Assembly: GCA_033085395.1 (NCBI GenBank)
Contig: JANQBS010000001.1
Span: forward strand, 558,001 to 622,000
DNA from: Xanthoparmelia taractica
Lineage: Eukaryota; Ascomycota; Lecanoromycetes; Lecanorales; Parmeliaceae
Length of the DNA stretch: 64,000 nucleotides
Reading direction: 5' to 3'
The first letter of the stretch is position 1; each line of letters opens with the position of its first letter. A program made the translations under genes and the position numbers. This document shows, piece after piece, positions 35,956 to 47,934 of the stretch. The notes beneath the pieces are model-generated. The model was not told the origin of the DNA, did no database searches, and worked only from the letters and a program-made list of their open reading frames with translations.

Positions 35956-37400
35956 ATGAGCTTTTTGAGTTTATTCAACCCACCTATCGTCCACAACTCG
36001 TACGACATACCACGGAATTTGCTTATATGCGTCCTCACAATCCTCGCGATATTGGTAGTAGTGCTTCGGTTCTGGGCTAGGAGGATCAAAAAATTGTCGT
36101 TCGCCTTAGATGACTACCTTATCGCGCTGGGCCTGGTACGAATCTACCACGGCAAACTTGGCTATCTCTAACTCGTTAATCTTAGATCTTCACCCTAGGA
36201 AATACTGCTTTTGGTCTCTTTGGTAAATACGCGCAGCACTTCTCATTCGGCTTCGTTTGGGAAGTAAGCTAATATTCGCTTCCAGAATATATTTCCTCTA
36301 CGAGGCAAGGCCCCGAAGACGTCAATAAACTCACGGCCGGGTCTGCTAAAGTAAGAAGGCCACACTTTACTACCTGGAACATAACAAGGTTGATGATCCA
36401 CTCGTCAGGTTGAATTCATAGGCCCACTTGTTTGGGTGGTCTCCGTCACAATCATCCGCGCTTCCATTATCGCCCTCTACATCCGCGTTTTCCCAATCCG
36501 AACCTTTCGCCGCGTGTGTTACTCAATACTCGTTATCAATCTTGCCTTTTGCCTCAGTACAACCCTTAGCGAGTGTCTCATCTGTCGACCAGTATCATAT
36601 CGATGGGACCGCTCAATCCGGGGTGGTACGTGCGGGCATCAGCAGTCTCTCACCTTGTTCCTTGGGGTAGTCAATCTTCTTCTTGATGTTTGTTTGGTGC
36701 TGATGCCTATGCCAATCCTATGGGGCCTGAAAATGGGGACGGGCAGAAAGGTAGCCCTGACTTGCATCTTTGGAATTGGAATTGTGTAAGATATCCTCTT
36801 CCAAGGCTCCACGTACGATTTTGTAACATAATGTCCAGGGTCTGCGCCATCACACTCTATCGTATCTACGTGACACAACATATATCCAAAGGCGATAGAG
36901 ACCCAGCATATCCTGTGATAGGAGCACTCACCTCGCTCGAAGCGCTGCTTGGCATCATCAACGCCTGCCTTCCCTTACTAAAACCTGTCTTTAGTAAAAT
37001 GCTATGTTGTGCGTCCAAGAGAAGAGGCGACGATGGAATCAACAACAAGAAAAGAAAAGAAAACAATACCTCAGGTAGTATCCCCATACTGCTGCGTATA
37101 AGCCATGCGTGGAGCAAATCGCTGGGACAATTCACGGCAGGGGATGAAGGATTGTCGTCTCCAAGGGCTCATGACGACAGTAGTCTCACGGATGCTGCAG
37201 AGAGTAGCTTGCGGGATCCCAGAGTAAATAGGACTATTGAAACAAAGGTACCGGAGATCTATATATGCCAAGATGTCGATATTGAGCGCTCTTTGAGCGT
37301 CGATCAGGAGGCTTCACCCAACGAGAAGTCAGCTGGCAACTATACTCGTGGGTGGGCGGAGACGCCCACCGTTGACAGTCACGAATTAGGCTGCACCTAG
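35956..37400 (+). CDS. fungal rhodopsin-like 7-TM integral membrane protein
   Basis: Five exons: 35956-36135, 36186-36222, 36286-36350, 36409-36785 and 36839-37400; 1221 nt, 406 aa; introns 50-63 nt. Family marks: LRFWARRIKKLSFALDDYLIA near the N-terminus, QGPEDV...K upstream of TM3, ALYIRVFPIRTFRRVCYSIL, CRPVSYRWD, and a C-terminal TM followed by PLLKPVFSK. Hydrophobic segments fit seven TM helices plus a cytoplasmic Ser/Thr/Asp-rich tail. This belongs to the large plasma-membrane group annotated as fungal rhodopsin domain or PTH11-like/SAT4-like proteins. No single function is established. The exon 2 end is my best fit: donor GTAAAT at 36223 restores frame, whereas a longer exon 2 to 36263 does not. 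Confidence 0.8.
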
Positions 37401-38476
37401 TTGTTGCGACGCGAACGAAATCCTATGAAGGGGATTTATGGGGGCCTGACTTTCGATTGGAAGTTTGCGCTGGGAGGAAGAAGATCTTCTGTTTCTGCTC
37501 TGAGGTTGTTTGTAAGATATCATAGCAAAAGTAATGCATAGAACTTGCTGGTTGTCCATCTGCGCAGTTTCCACGAGAATGGAACAGAATGATCCGTGGT
37601 TGCAATATCTTCCTCTTGATACACCTTCAAGAGCATGGATCAGAATGAATAACCTATCTACTTCATCACTTCTCCGTTCCCACATACCTCCAAGAACACC
37701 AAGAAGCAGCACCAAGAAACCTCCTAGACTCGCCATCTTATCACGTCTTCACTATTGTCACAACAGAGATGCAATGCACCCACCTCACCCTCTTACCCTT
37801 CCTCGCCAGACGCCACGTCTCCACTAAGATCATGGACCTCGTCACACCCAACCGGCTCCCTCCCGTCACCAAACACCTTTGAAACCCGCCTCGCCTCTTT
37901 TCTTTTTTCGATTCTATTTAGAAGTATAAGGATGTGCACCATCCACTCCGCAAACATGGCAAAAGGGAGAGTTAGATAGGATCTAATTTGAGAGGAATCT
38001 GGTAGAGGCAGTCGTTTGTATAAGCAGTTTTATGAGGGTCTATTGGACTGGGATGCGAGTGGTGATGCTGGTTGTGTGGGAGAGCATTTCAGACTGGCAC
38101 CTCACTATGCTGCTGGCTAAGATAAGCATGATTTGGGGAGGCCTGGTCGAAGCTTTTAAATGTATTCTGCGATCCTGTATCGATGCCGGTCTGCTACACG
38201 CGAAGTCATCTAATTACATGTTCTTGGCATCGTTTAAAAACTATAAGCCGACGGGAAGTAGAGGTGTGATATCATTTGATTTTTTAAATATCTTAATGTT
38301 TCGGGACGGGGGATGATAGAGGTGAGTCAAATCTCCAAGATTGGAGTAGCAATGTAGAAAGTAAGGTGAGTGAGTGGCTGTAAGAAGCCACTTCATTTGA
38401 TGACCTAACTCACACAAGGAATGAACCTCGACACAAAGAAATCAAACAATGCGATAACATCATATACACATAGCTA
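37401..38476. other. intergenic region
   Basis: No supported gene; only short frames without recognisable domains. Confidence 0.5.
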
Positions 38477-39034
38477 TCAAGAGAAGAAACTGTTGAAACG
38501 CGATGAAGACACCATTAAACTGCCCCAAAAAGCCTTTAAAAACATTCTCACTCGCATCCACCCCAGCCACACGCAGTCATACCATATCCCAGCGCATACA
38601 TACGTCTCACGGTGGACGCTAACCATGATCCATCTCTCCAGCGGTAGCGTAGAATCGAATGTCGTTGTAACAGACTCTCCGCGGTGTGCCAACTTGCTTA
38701 ATTGAAGAGGTTGAAACGTCATCGCCATTGTATCCCACACCGCATGGCTTGGAACGCGCGTGTTGACATCTATTCCTCGAATTCGGATCCAGCGGTTTCT
38801 AAGTGGCTTAGGATGTATGGGACTTGTAGGTGGCGGATACTGTTCTTCGGGTTCGGTTGTCGATGAGGATCTCAGCGTCAGAGTTTCTGAACGGTTTTGT
38901 CGGAGGCGTGAGATTACAACCTTGGAGTTTGGAGAGATGTGAGGGCGTAGTTGTGGGAGGTCAGAGTGGGCTATTGGTTCTTGGGAAGGAGCGGTTGGGC
39001 TTGAGGGTATGCGGCGCGAGATTGCGATGTCCAT
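38477..39034 (-). CDS. possible hypothetical protein
   Basis: A 185-codon uninterrupted minus-strand frame starting MDIAISRRIPSS. The first 80 residues are Ser/Pro/Thr-rich. The rest is more ordered (NRWIRIRGIDVNTRVPSHAVWD, with aromatic residues near the end). I recognise no domain and no clear promoter, and the opposite strand has competing short frames. It could be a species-specific gene or a chance frame. Confidence 0.25.
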   Translation of the reverse strand: MDIAISRRIPSSPTAPSQEPIAHSDLPQLRPHISPNSKVVISRLRQNRSETLTLRSSSTTEPEEQYPPPTSPIHPKPLRNRWIRIRGIDVNTRVPSHAVWDTMAMTFQPLQLSKLAHRGESVTTTFDSTLPLERWIMVSVHRETYVCAGIWYDCVWLGWMRVRMFLKAFWGSLMVSSSRFNSFFS

Positions 39035-39117
39035 TTATGGTAGTTGTGAGGCGGACTCGAGAGAGAGAAAGAGACCACGTAGACATCGCTGTGCTCTTTG
39101 TGCCAAGCGTCGAGGAA

Positions 39118-42100
39118 TCATTGCCTAGGCTTTGCGTCTCCCTTTCGTTTTCTCAAAGAGTGGGGGCCAGATCGTTGAAGGTATGTCTTTTTGTATATTT
39201 TCCTATACGCTTGTCTCGCCGAAGTTTTTTTGCAGAGCGGTAAAGAGGGAATTTGTAAGTATACCAGTTTGTAGTCATCGTTATCCCACCGCGCTTTCAA
39301 TTCCTCCTCTGGCATACTGCACCAGGTTTCGATTGATATTCCATTCGGCTCAACCCAAGACGGGTCTGCGCCAGAATCCAGAACCAGTCTCATGACATCC
39401 TGAAAATATTGATGCCCAATCCAGGAGCGATGTTTGCAACAAAGGATAGTGAGCGAAACATCCTCCATGCGAGCTTAAGAGGTGTTCCTCGAGGGCCAGA
39501 GACATTGGGATCAGCTCCATGGTTTAGGATCATCTCAACTACATGAGTATAGAGGAACTGGTCTTCTGAAATGATACATCCGGGTAATGCTGTACCCCCT
39601 GGTCCACATACATCATCTAGGGACTCCCCTCTTTCGAGGAGCAAGATAAGCATAACCTCATAGTCTTTCAGACGAACATTCTTGGCTCGAACGAGCTCCC
39701 ACAGTATCCCAAAAGACTCCCCATTGTGCGTGTCATTCTCCGCATTCCGTACGTTTGGCAGGTATAAGCTATCTCTCCGCAATCGTATCTTTCCCTCAGG
39801 CCATGAGGTAAGTAAGAAGCCAAGAATATCGGCTCGACAACAGTGCATGCATTCAATAATGTGCCTCTGACGAACAACTGCACCGAGATTGACAAGGTGA
39901 GAAACCAGCTGGAAATGGTCACATACTTTGAACTGTATCGCATCGAAAAGAGCGAGAGATATGTCCTCCCCATCGCTAGGAGGAGTATAATAACGCTTTA
40001 GAGCCGCATCCCGAAGGCACAATGGCAATCCTTGCTCAACTATTATCTGCCACGGTTGTCTATTGGAATCTTCGTCTACTGCATCCCAGTCTAGACGGTC
40101 AAACCCATTATAATTCGAGTGAAGCCGAGATGGGTATTGCTTGCGCAGATACCGCCATAGCGGAGGCGAGCCTATCGCTAAGAAGGGAAGGGATGACTCC
40201 TGGTACCGGAACTCCAAGAGCCTAGCATGGGCAAAGAGATTATAGGACGCGTGTTCAAGCAAGGAAGATTTTGTCGACTCATCAATCTCCAACTTTCTGG
40301 GTTGCGCATGTCGAAGCTGTGACTTCTGCGGCCCAAGTTTGCTTTGAAAAGATTTACAGCAAACGTGAAGCCACAAGGCGTGTGGGGACGTAAGCTGAAG
40401 GGACTTCAGTCCCAGGAACCATCCATTGCGGTCGAGATAGAACTCTGCTGTGCGGTGGATTAGCTTGATTCTTCCACAGTTCTCTTTGTAATTGTTGTAG
40501 GCACTTTGACCAGGGGCATCTACAAATTTCAGATCCATCTCGTCAGAAGAATAATCAGGTCTCGAAGCAGAATAAGGATGATTCTCACAGTTCGTTTTGT
40601 GAAAAATTTCTTCCAAAAGGCCTCCACTCTTAGCTTTCAACCGTCTGCGAAACCTTTCGAGTCCATCCACAGAGTTATGGTCGGCAAGTTCAGCGATCTT
40701 GTTTTGTGAAATGGCAACAGCTTCTTTTAGTTGCCTGAGGTTTATGAATTTGACGCCACTAGTGCCTTGGTCAAACTCTTGCGCGAAGCAAACGAGTTGA
40801 AATATAAGTTTGGCTTCCTCACGGTCCTTCGAACTCATGCGTCTAAAGATGTGCGCATATAGCTCTTCCATGTCCGAAGGTAGTGCCTCGAGACGCTGGT
40901 TCAATTCGCCGATGTCCTCACCTTCCGCGTAGTCATTGATGACCTCCATGACAGCAAACCGTGCCCATAGAAATACGCCTTCTGCCTTTGAGGTTATATC
41001 TTTGGAGAATTGCTTTATGAACGAGCTGTCATGTGCAGCTAACCCCAAGTTCGCCATGGTGGTGAAAGCATACTGCTTAGTTGCATTGGCGTTGTAGGCT
41101 TTCATCTGAAGGCCAGGCCAGTCTCCGAGCGCCAAAGCAATCACTGGCTGAGGCCGGCTCGCGAGGCAAATCTTCACCAAATGTCCTGTATTTGTTTTAG
41201 ATGGCAGTTTATGGAAAAATGCCAGAAGCTCGGAAATATTTCCAGAGAACTCGTCCAGTCCATCGAGGAGGATGCACAGATCCGTTGATGTTTTAAGCAG
41301 CGCATGAACGAAAGCTCCTTCTAGAGCACTGCTTGCCCACGTCACTGCTTCAGAATTGCCACATTTCTCTTGTAGGAGACGTAATTGATCCTCTGGAGTA
41401 GAGCTCTTTTTCAGGATCTGAAATAGGAGCGACCTGAGAAAGCCTAACAAATTGTTGGCTAGACCGCCATGGGCGCGGAAATCAAAGAAGAGCCGAAGGG
41501 TGACCCATCGAGAGTCCGATCCAGCGCGAAACTGCCACGATTGGCTGGCCTTCTCGATGTAGCTCATCAACGTTGACTTACCACTTCCAGGCTTACCCTA
41601 GATCCAGAACACTGCTTGGTCACCCAGGAGCCATTGCGCAAAGGAAGGTTGGCTTTCAGGGTCCTTGCTCCAGATCCAGTCAAGTGTCGACTCCAGCGCG
41701 TCCGCATTTTCAATCTACTGTTGGCGCGCTGTTCTCTCCACAAAGTCTAGACAATTTATAATATCTACGCGAAAATATATATGAGTTACATGTAGTCCAG
41801 GCAGCTTCTAAGTTGCTTTGAGTGAGATGAGACTAACCACTGGGTTGCCTCATTTTGCTAGTGTCCTCGTCAACCCAGCGGCCAACTTCTCCAATAAAGT
41901 CTCTGTAGCCTCTTGCCTGTTTAGATGCAAACTTTGTCATATTCATGTGATCTGCTTGAATTCCCTTCTGATAGTGTGGGTACCAAGTCGCAGACCTGGC
42001 GTTCACGACAATCTTGCCGTAGCCCGGCACGGGGAGGCACTCGTAGGAACAAGCGATTTTGATAGGATTGCCGGTATGAGCCCTTCTAGCGACCAGATTG

Positions 42101-42862
42101 GTAAAATCAAGGCGAATGCTTTCAGCCATTGTTGAGTTCGGCTCTAGTGCGCCCACAATGTCTTTATTCGTTTGCTTTAGAACGGAAGATAACGCAGTAC
42201 CGATTGAAGCCCATGCACTAAGATCTGCCTTAAGCATTGGGGTGCTAAAGAACACTGCACCAATTGTGAAAGACTCAATGCGTTGATAATGTGGCTCGTA
42301 ACTGGTTTTGGACAGTGAAAGCATTTCCTGCACAATGAGGGCCCCCAGACTGTGGACGGCAAAGACAATCTTGTACTCTTGCTGGAGACTTTTTAGTATA
42401 CCCTTCTCCAAGCCTTCACTCTACTGACAGTGCCAGTTTCTCGTCTGACGGTTTCCAGCTCGATAAGCAAGTCATTTGCGTGTTGCGTTATGGACTGCGT
42501 CGAAACGCGATGAGCCAAATTGACGGCGTTAGCATCATAGCTGAAGGAGAATATCCGCGCGGTAGAGAATCGCTCCTTGAGTAACTCTTTGGGCCATAGG
42601 ACCTTTTGACCATACGAGGTCTTTCCCGTCCAGGTTCCGTCCCACGTGCCAGTCAAACCATGGATGAAGACAATACTATGTATCTAAGTAAACGAGCTCG
42701 TTTGATATAAAGGAGGGTAACATTCAGAAAGAAGACCGACTCAATAGTCCGCGTTGCCTGGAGCTCTCCGATATCGCCCAGACCTGGTACAAGCAAACGC
42801 AGGCCATGGTCATGGATATCAGATGATGACTGGACACCGAAGACCCTTCGGATTGCTTGCAT
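39118..42862 (-). pseudogene. STAND gene with alpha/beta-hydrolase and NACHT domains, interrupted by in-frame TAG codons
   Basis: Exons on the minus strand: 42862-42737, 42683-42429, 42381-41838, then 41764 onward, with introns of 53, 47 and 73 nt. The N-terminus is an alpha/beta-hydrolase/lipase-like domain (IVFIHGLTGTWDGTW; nucleophile elbow FAVHSLGALIV). A NACHT domain follows, with Walker A GKPGSGKSTLMSY and Walker B CILLDGLDEF, then a winged-helix and C-terminal region. Two in-frame TAG codons interrupt exon 4, at 41715-41717 (ARQQ-stop-IENAD) and 41598-41600 (FWI-stop-GKPGSGKS). The second is directly before the P-loop, where Gln is usual. The frame is then open for about 2.2 kb to 39390. 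Homology to the usual C-terminus (HQYFQDVMRLVLDSGADP) continues in another frame from about 39430, suggesting a frameshift; the exact left end is uncertain. No intron removes either stop. Confidence 0.75.
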
Positions 42863-43929
42863 TATGATTATGATGGAGGTATGGAGCGAAAAGGACTTGA
42901 GCTTGTAAAGAGAGCAAGCAACGTGGGGTCGGGATGTTCAGCCTCATCTTTGGCGCGTAAAGGCGCACCAGACTCTAGATGGCAGGCTGGCAGCGACTAC
43001 CTTATCCATTGGACGCCAGTGACCTGAGGTACAACATCACTCAAAAATTCCGCTGCATCAGATCCTTGTCCGGTTGAGGAAAGGCTTCAGGGATTGATCG
43101 TGTCGCAGTATATCAGCGGACTGACATGGCGAGATACAGATATCATTGTACGATACTGGTGTTCTCCAGTCCTGGTTCGGTAAGGAAAAAGCTTCAAAGC
43201 CAATCCTGTTGCTGAATCGAACATGCATAGACTCTACATTCGAATCAGTGCCTATCTCACCTCACACAAGTTATGTCTGACATGCGTCCCTGCAGATGTC
43301 ACGAGGCCTTGGCACGCTAGTCCAAGGCTGCAGGGCAGAGGCTGAATATATTGTAAAGCCACTAGTTGAGTCCCCATCATACTCTACATCTCGGTGAGAC
43401 AGCGATATCGTCAAGTAGAGAGGGAACCTATTGGTGTTTGTTCGACTTTCACATCGAAGATAATTGCACGGACAGACCTTGTCGATATACTGGCGCCCAC
43501 AAGAATGCCATCTTCATCCGCTTCTTCGAAATGTTTTAGAATCATCGTTATTCTTATCCAAACAAGTCAAGCAACTCAGAACAAATCCTAAGTATGTTTA
43601 TCCGAATATATAAGGCAGATAAGCCTTTCCTCGCCTTACCAAAATGTTGGTATTAGGTAATCATTTCGCTCGGTTTCCAGCCAATTCCAGCGGGGAATGA
43701 TCCCCTGGTCCAGCCAGCGTTCTATGGGTGGAGCCAGCGAATGATGGCGAATCTGATGGAATCCTCTCAGCGAGTTTTCTTTCCTTATGTTCTTAAGACC
43801 TGATCAATCAGATCAATCAGCTAGCCTTAGCCAATCATTGAACAGTATTTCTGCTCAGTCATAGGTTTCCCGCTGCCCGCAAATCAGTCATTGCAACACA
43901 AAACGAGCTTTTTCGGTAATCAGGTCTGC
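42863..43929. other. intergenic region
   Basis: No supported gene. Contains the likely promoter of the broken STAND gene. Confidence 0.5.
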
Positions 43930-44385
43930 GAGTTATAGCTAGGGCTTGGGGACTGGGCTACCTTCAGGACCCAGTGGCCATGTAATGAATCACGTGCTCA
44001 GAGATATCTCTAAGATCATGAACCCAAGTGAGTATACAAACTGCTGTATAATAGAATCCGCTCGAGACCGGGCACTTTGCCGTGGGGTTGACAATACAGA
44101 TTCTTCTCCCAGAGGTCATCGCCCAGACGTTGTGTCGTTGTCGAACTCAATCTGAACTTTTCGAACCGAGCAGGTTCAGTTTGCTGAGCTTCACGTTGCC
44201 ACTGCCGAAGATTAAAACATCATCAGGTCGGATGCTCTTGTGAACAAAGCATGATGCGTGTAGGAGAAGATTAGCGCGAGCTTAGGCCCGCGCCTATCTT
44301 AATTCGCTCATTTAAGGTTGTCTCTCTGAGGGAGTCCGGCAAAGAATACCTTTCAGGCCTCGCGGCTGCGTTCACTTATAAGGGA
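43930..44385 (-). pseudogene. kinase-like relic (fungal protein-kinase-like domain of the NLR/HET neighbourhood type)
   Basis: Minus-strand translation gives, in pieces and with stops and frame changes, a recognisable run: LPDSLRETTLNERIKIGAGL, then LLHASCFVHKSIRPDDVLIF, then RLGDDLWEKNLYCQP, then FVYSLGFMILEISL. This order and wording match fungal kinase-like domains in which VHKNIRPE replaces the catalytic HRD loop and YSLGVCLLEIG marks helix F. Such domains often accompany HeLo-type or NLR-type incompatibility proteins. No full frame survives and borders are approximate. Confidence 0.55.
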
Positions 44386-46051
44386 GTGTGCAACAGCAGG
44401 GCATACGCGGATGATGTGCGGTCTTCTTTATTGCGATCTACAACGCCATAGCAAGACAACAGTCCAAAGCGGGAAGATTCTGCCTTCACTAGGGGGCTGG
44501 CGAGGTCCTACACGTCTTACGGGGTTCACTGTATCCATAACAAAATAGTGATGTGAAGTTCTGAGATAGGCTAGATTAGACAGCGAATCTACTATCCCAT
44601 CGTCCGATAGGGTTGCAAATATGCTTGGCGTTTGGATCCGCCCGTAACCTAATAGCCCTAAGGACTAACCTTAGATTATGCCAAGCAGATTTGCAACCCA
44701 CGGTATCAGACGATGGGATAGGATCGCGTTCATCATGCAATGCGTGTTCTTCGACAAACCGATATTGCACAAGCCCGCCTTTATTTTCTGAGCCTGCTAC
44801 ATTGCTTCTGAGATACTTTAGAGTGGCTAAAGATCCTGATCTATCCTGAGAGCTTAAAACAAGCTACGTATCAATAGAATGATCTTTAAGGCGCAAATTA
44901 ACCATCATGGGGGTTCATAGCGACGATATTAGCTCTATAAGTCATTAAACATACTCGAGCTACGGGTAAATAGACCCTTTCGTGTCTTTATAGATAGTAT
45001 AGAGTATATTGAAGGTGTTATAATAGCGTCTTAACACAAGCATCTTCAACGTTTCGAGTTATGAAATGTTACTTTATGAAGCTAACTTTCTAAGCTTATA
45101 GGCTATGCTTTAAGCTCGACGGACTACACGCGACGGAGACAATCAACTTCACGACGACTAGACTATGTTTGATTATTGAGGACCGAGGACAAAAGATGGT
45201 CAAGGCCGGATTAGTACGCTTGTAGGGGCCCAAATAATGAGACGATAGTAGATCTCTCAATCATTACGATCACAGCTCGACATCTCGCGTCGATCATACC
45301 TTGCGATAGGACGATTCACGTTGTCCAACTCACCACTGCAAGATAGTCTTTCCCTGGGTATAATCCCTCCACAAATGAGCCGAGTATGCTATATTCCCAA
45401 GAACCTCAGCAAGGGTATCGGCTTAGTATTGTCCGCACTGTGGGCTCGAGGTCACCATTTTGCTGCCTTCTCCGCAAGATATAAAATGAGGAAATCATGC
45501 ACGGAAGCAATTCAAAACGCATGATTTCCTTTTGGTGGGACTTTTCGCAATGGTCTTGTCTTTGCCACCACCCAGGACACAGTCGAAAAGGGCTCTGAAT
45601 TGGCCTCCTGGCAAGAGCAATGGTTGTGGGATAAAAGCCGGCTCGAAGCGTCTTACCATTGCTGGACCTTCAACGACCGACGCTGTTTGACCTAGACCCT
45701 CTGCATTAGGGTAATCTCATGCAGACGTCTGATTTCCAATAGTCTGACCCGTTCCAGTTGCTACTGGTGTAAATTTTAGTATGAAGTCACATGTATAGAG
45801 ACGCTCTATCAAGTCGACAATGGATTCTGTTCTGCTACAGCTAAGCCTACGACTACACATTTAGCGCTTATGTGTTGCCTTATCTCCCACGGCCTCCCCC
45901 TTGATCAGGACTTAGGTCAAGAGCGAATTGTTATCCAGTTCAACCTTCTCACGATGACAGCAGCAAGGCCCAGATAGTCTGGTCAAAGTAGGGGCATGTT
46001 TAGAGCCAATTTCCCCTTGTAATCTTATCTAGCCTGATCTGTCGACTGAAT
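44386..46051. other. gene-poor, mutated region
   Basis: AT-rich in parts (44870-45180) with many TA steps. Holds the foldback repeat listed separately. A 67-codon frame at 45321-45524 has no recognisable domain. Confidence 0.5.
44592..44721. repeat. foldback (inverted) repeat
   Basis: Arm 1 is 44592-44629 and arm 2 is 44680-44721, separated by about 50 nt. The arms pair over nearly their whole length (CTATCCCATCGTC..GATA, then GTTGCAAAT.TGCTTGGC), with a few mismatches and one 4-nt bulge. It could be a small MITE-like element or the end of a larger decayed one. Confidence 0.8.
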
Positions 46052-47934
46052 ATGACGGCACTGGCCAGCGAGGATCTGCCAGCTGAAAATCGCCTTCAGT
46101 ACAACTATCCTGCCCTGCAAACCCCGCTTCACATACGCTTGATGACAACATGCCCGCGAGCGGGGCCAAAGTCCACCAACGGTCCTGTATCCATCCAGCC
46201 TGAGCAGTTTCCCGTCTCCCAGTGTCCACGGTACCAAGCTCTGTCGTACACATGGGGTCAAACAAACCGTTCCGACTGAGTCCTTTGTGGAGCTTACGAG
46301 TATATTAATGTTACGTCTAATTTCCTTGCAGCGCTTATCCATCTTCAACGCAGGACGCCAATAACGCTCTGGATCGACGCAATTTGCATAAATTAAGATA
46401 ATCTGAATGAGCGTAATCTTTAGGTTCGCCTTATAGATCAGATCTATCAGAAGGCCAAGCGGATCACTGTGTAACTCTATTCGTTCGACCCAACACCTTC
46501 AGGTGATAATAAGCCATGGGTTATGGGTAAAAACCCTGAACCCGAGGACCTCTATTTGATCGAGAATAATAAATAAGCTAAGACCCTAAGAGCTAGGTAA
46601 GATTATAAGGTCTTAGAATTACCAAATCATATCTTAAATATATATCAGTATCCTTGGTTCATGCGAATCTGGATTCTTCAGGGAGTAGCCTTCGCCCGAA
46701 ACATCGTGATTAAAACTGAACAAAAGACCGTGCACTGGGAAGAGGTTCAAGAGTGGATCGGATATTATCGTGCCCAAGCGGCAGATGACCGCAATACTTT
46801 CGTAGAACAAAGGGTGGATTTATCAATCAGTAAGACCTCAGTGATGGACTCTTGGAGTGCACAAATACAAGAGAGCTTATTCTATCTACCTCTTACAGTA
46901 CTTTTATATCAATCGCAATACTGCGGTGCCACCGAGGCTAAAGACAAGGTTTTTGCCCTTTGTCCCTTCCATCTGACGTGGACAAATCCTTCGAAGTTGA
47001 TTACACTTGGTCCGAGGCCAAAATATGCACCAACCCTACCCGCCAAATCATTCTTCAGAACAATACACTCGATATACTTCGATGTATCGGCACCCGTAGC
47101 CGGAGCCCGGACTCCGAAACGTTATCATCCTGGGTGCCTGATATGTTTGGTATAAACCAAAGCTCACCATTGTCGACCTGTGATGAATGGTCGTACGCAT
47201 CCAGTCCATCAAGAGGAAGCGGTATAGCCGTCACCCCGCTTTGCAACGAGATCAAACTCGTTGTCAAATGCCTTCGGGTACTTGACGTGAAGCAAGTTGA
47301 GCTCGCTCAAATCACAGGCGACCAAATCCCCACTCTACGCGCTATATTGAATGTCATAGAGTGACGGTACAACGCAGTGATGGATCACCCAGAGTACGAA
47401 ACAAAATATTCTAGGCACAGAGTCAACGCATTCTGGGGAACCATGCGGATGACTATTGGCTCAGACGCGGTTGAAGAACACATTGACAAAGTCTATACCG
47501 CCGTGGAAGGTTGGCACTGGCACTTCCGCAAGCTGTACGATTTCGAAGACGACATTGGCGACTCCCAGCCCGAAGATGCTTACGACCCCGGCACTGCGCT
47601 TGACGATAGCTTCATCTTCGAAGCCGACAATCCAAAGCTGTACTCCACTTGGGCTCACGAGGTAATGTTTCGTCGTCAGGAGTATATGTGTCCCCTCCAG
47701 GGACGTGCTTTTGGTTTCACGAATAACGGACGAATGGCGCTTTTACAATCCGATGCGCGGGAAGGCGACCATATTTACCTCTTTTACAGTATCCGGCTTC
47801 CGTTTGTCATTCGCAAAGTCAAGTTTGGAAGTTATCAAGTAGTTGGGCCTTGCTATGTCCATCAACATTTCAACTGGGACATGTTTGAGTCTCACCATTT
47901 TTGGGAGAAAATACCATATATCTACCTCGAGTGA
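46052..47934 (+). pseudogene. HET-domain (heterokaryon incompatibility) gene relic
   Basis: Plus-strand homology to the HET domain: CPRYQALSYTWG, then FLAALIHLQRRTPITLWIDA, ICIN-stop-DNLNERN, LIDQIYQKAKRITV, YPWFMRIWILQGVAFARNIV and HWEEVQEWI. A long C-terminal region ends at 47934. In-frame stops: 46277 (TGA), 46394 (TAA), 46421 (TAG), 46472 (TAA), 46574 (TAA) and 46598 (TAA). After a one-base frameshift near 46960 there is another at 47362 (TGA). Several lie where the family has Gln or Arg (ICINQDN; NLQVRLIDQIY), so C-to-T change explains them. HET proteins trigger cell death after fusion of incompatible hyphae; this copy cannot make a full protein. Confidence 0.85.

Noticed and set aside
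39390..41570. Annotating the STAND exon 4 frame as an intact 726-codon gene
   Set aside because: It would begin inside the P-loop, losing Walker A, and the upstream in-frame domain shows it is the rest of a longer broken gene.
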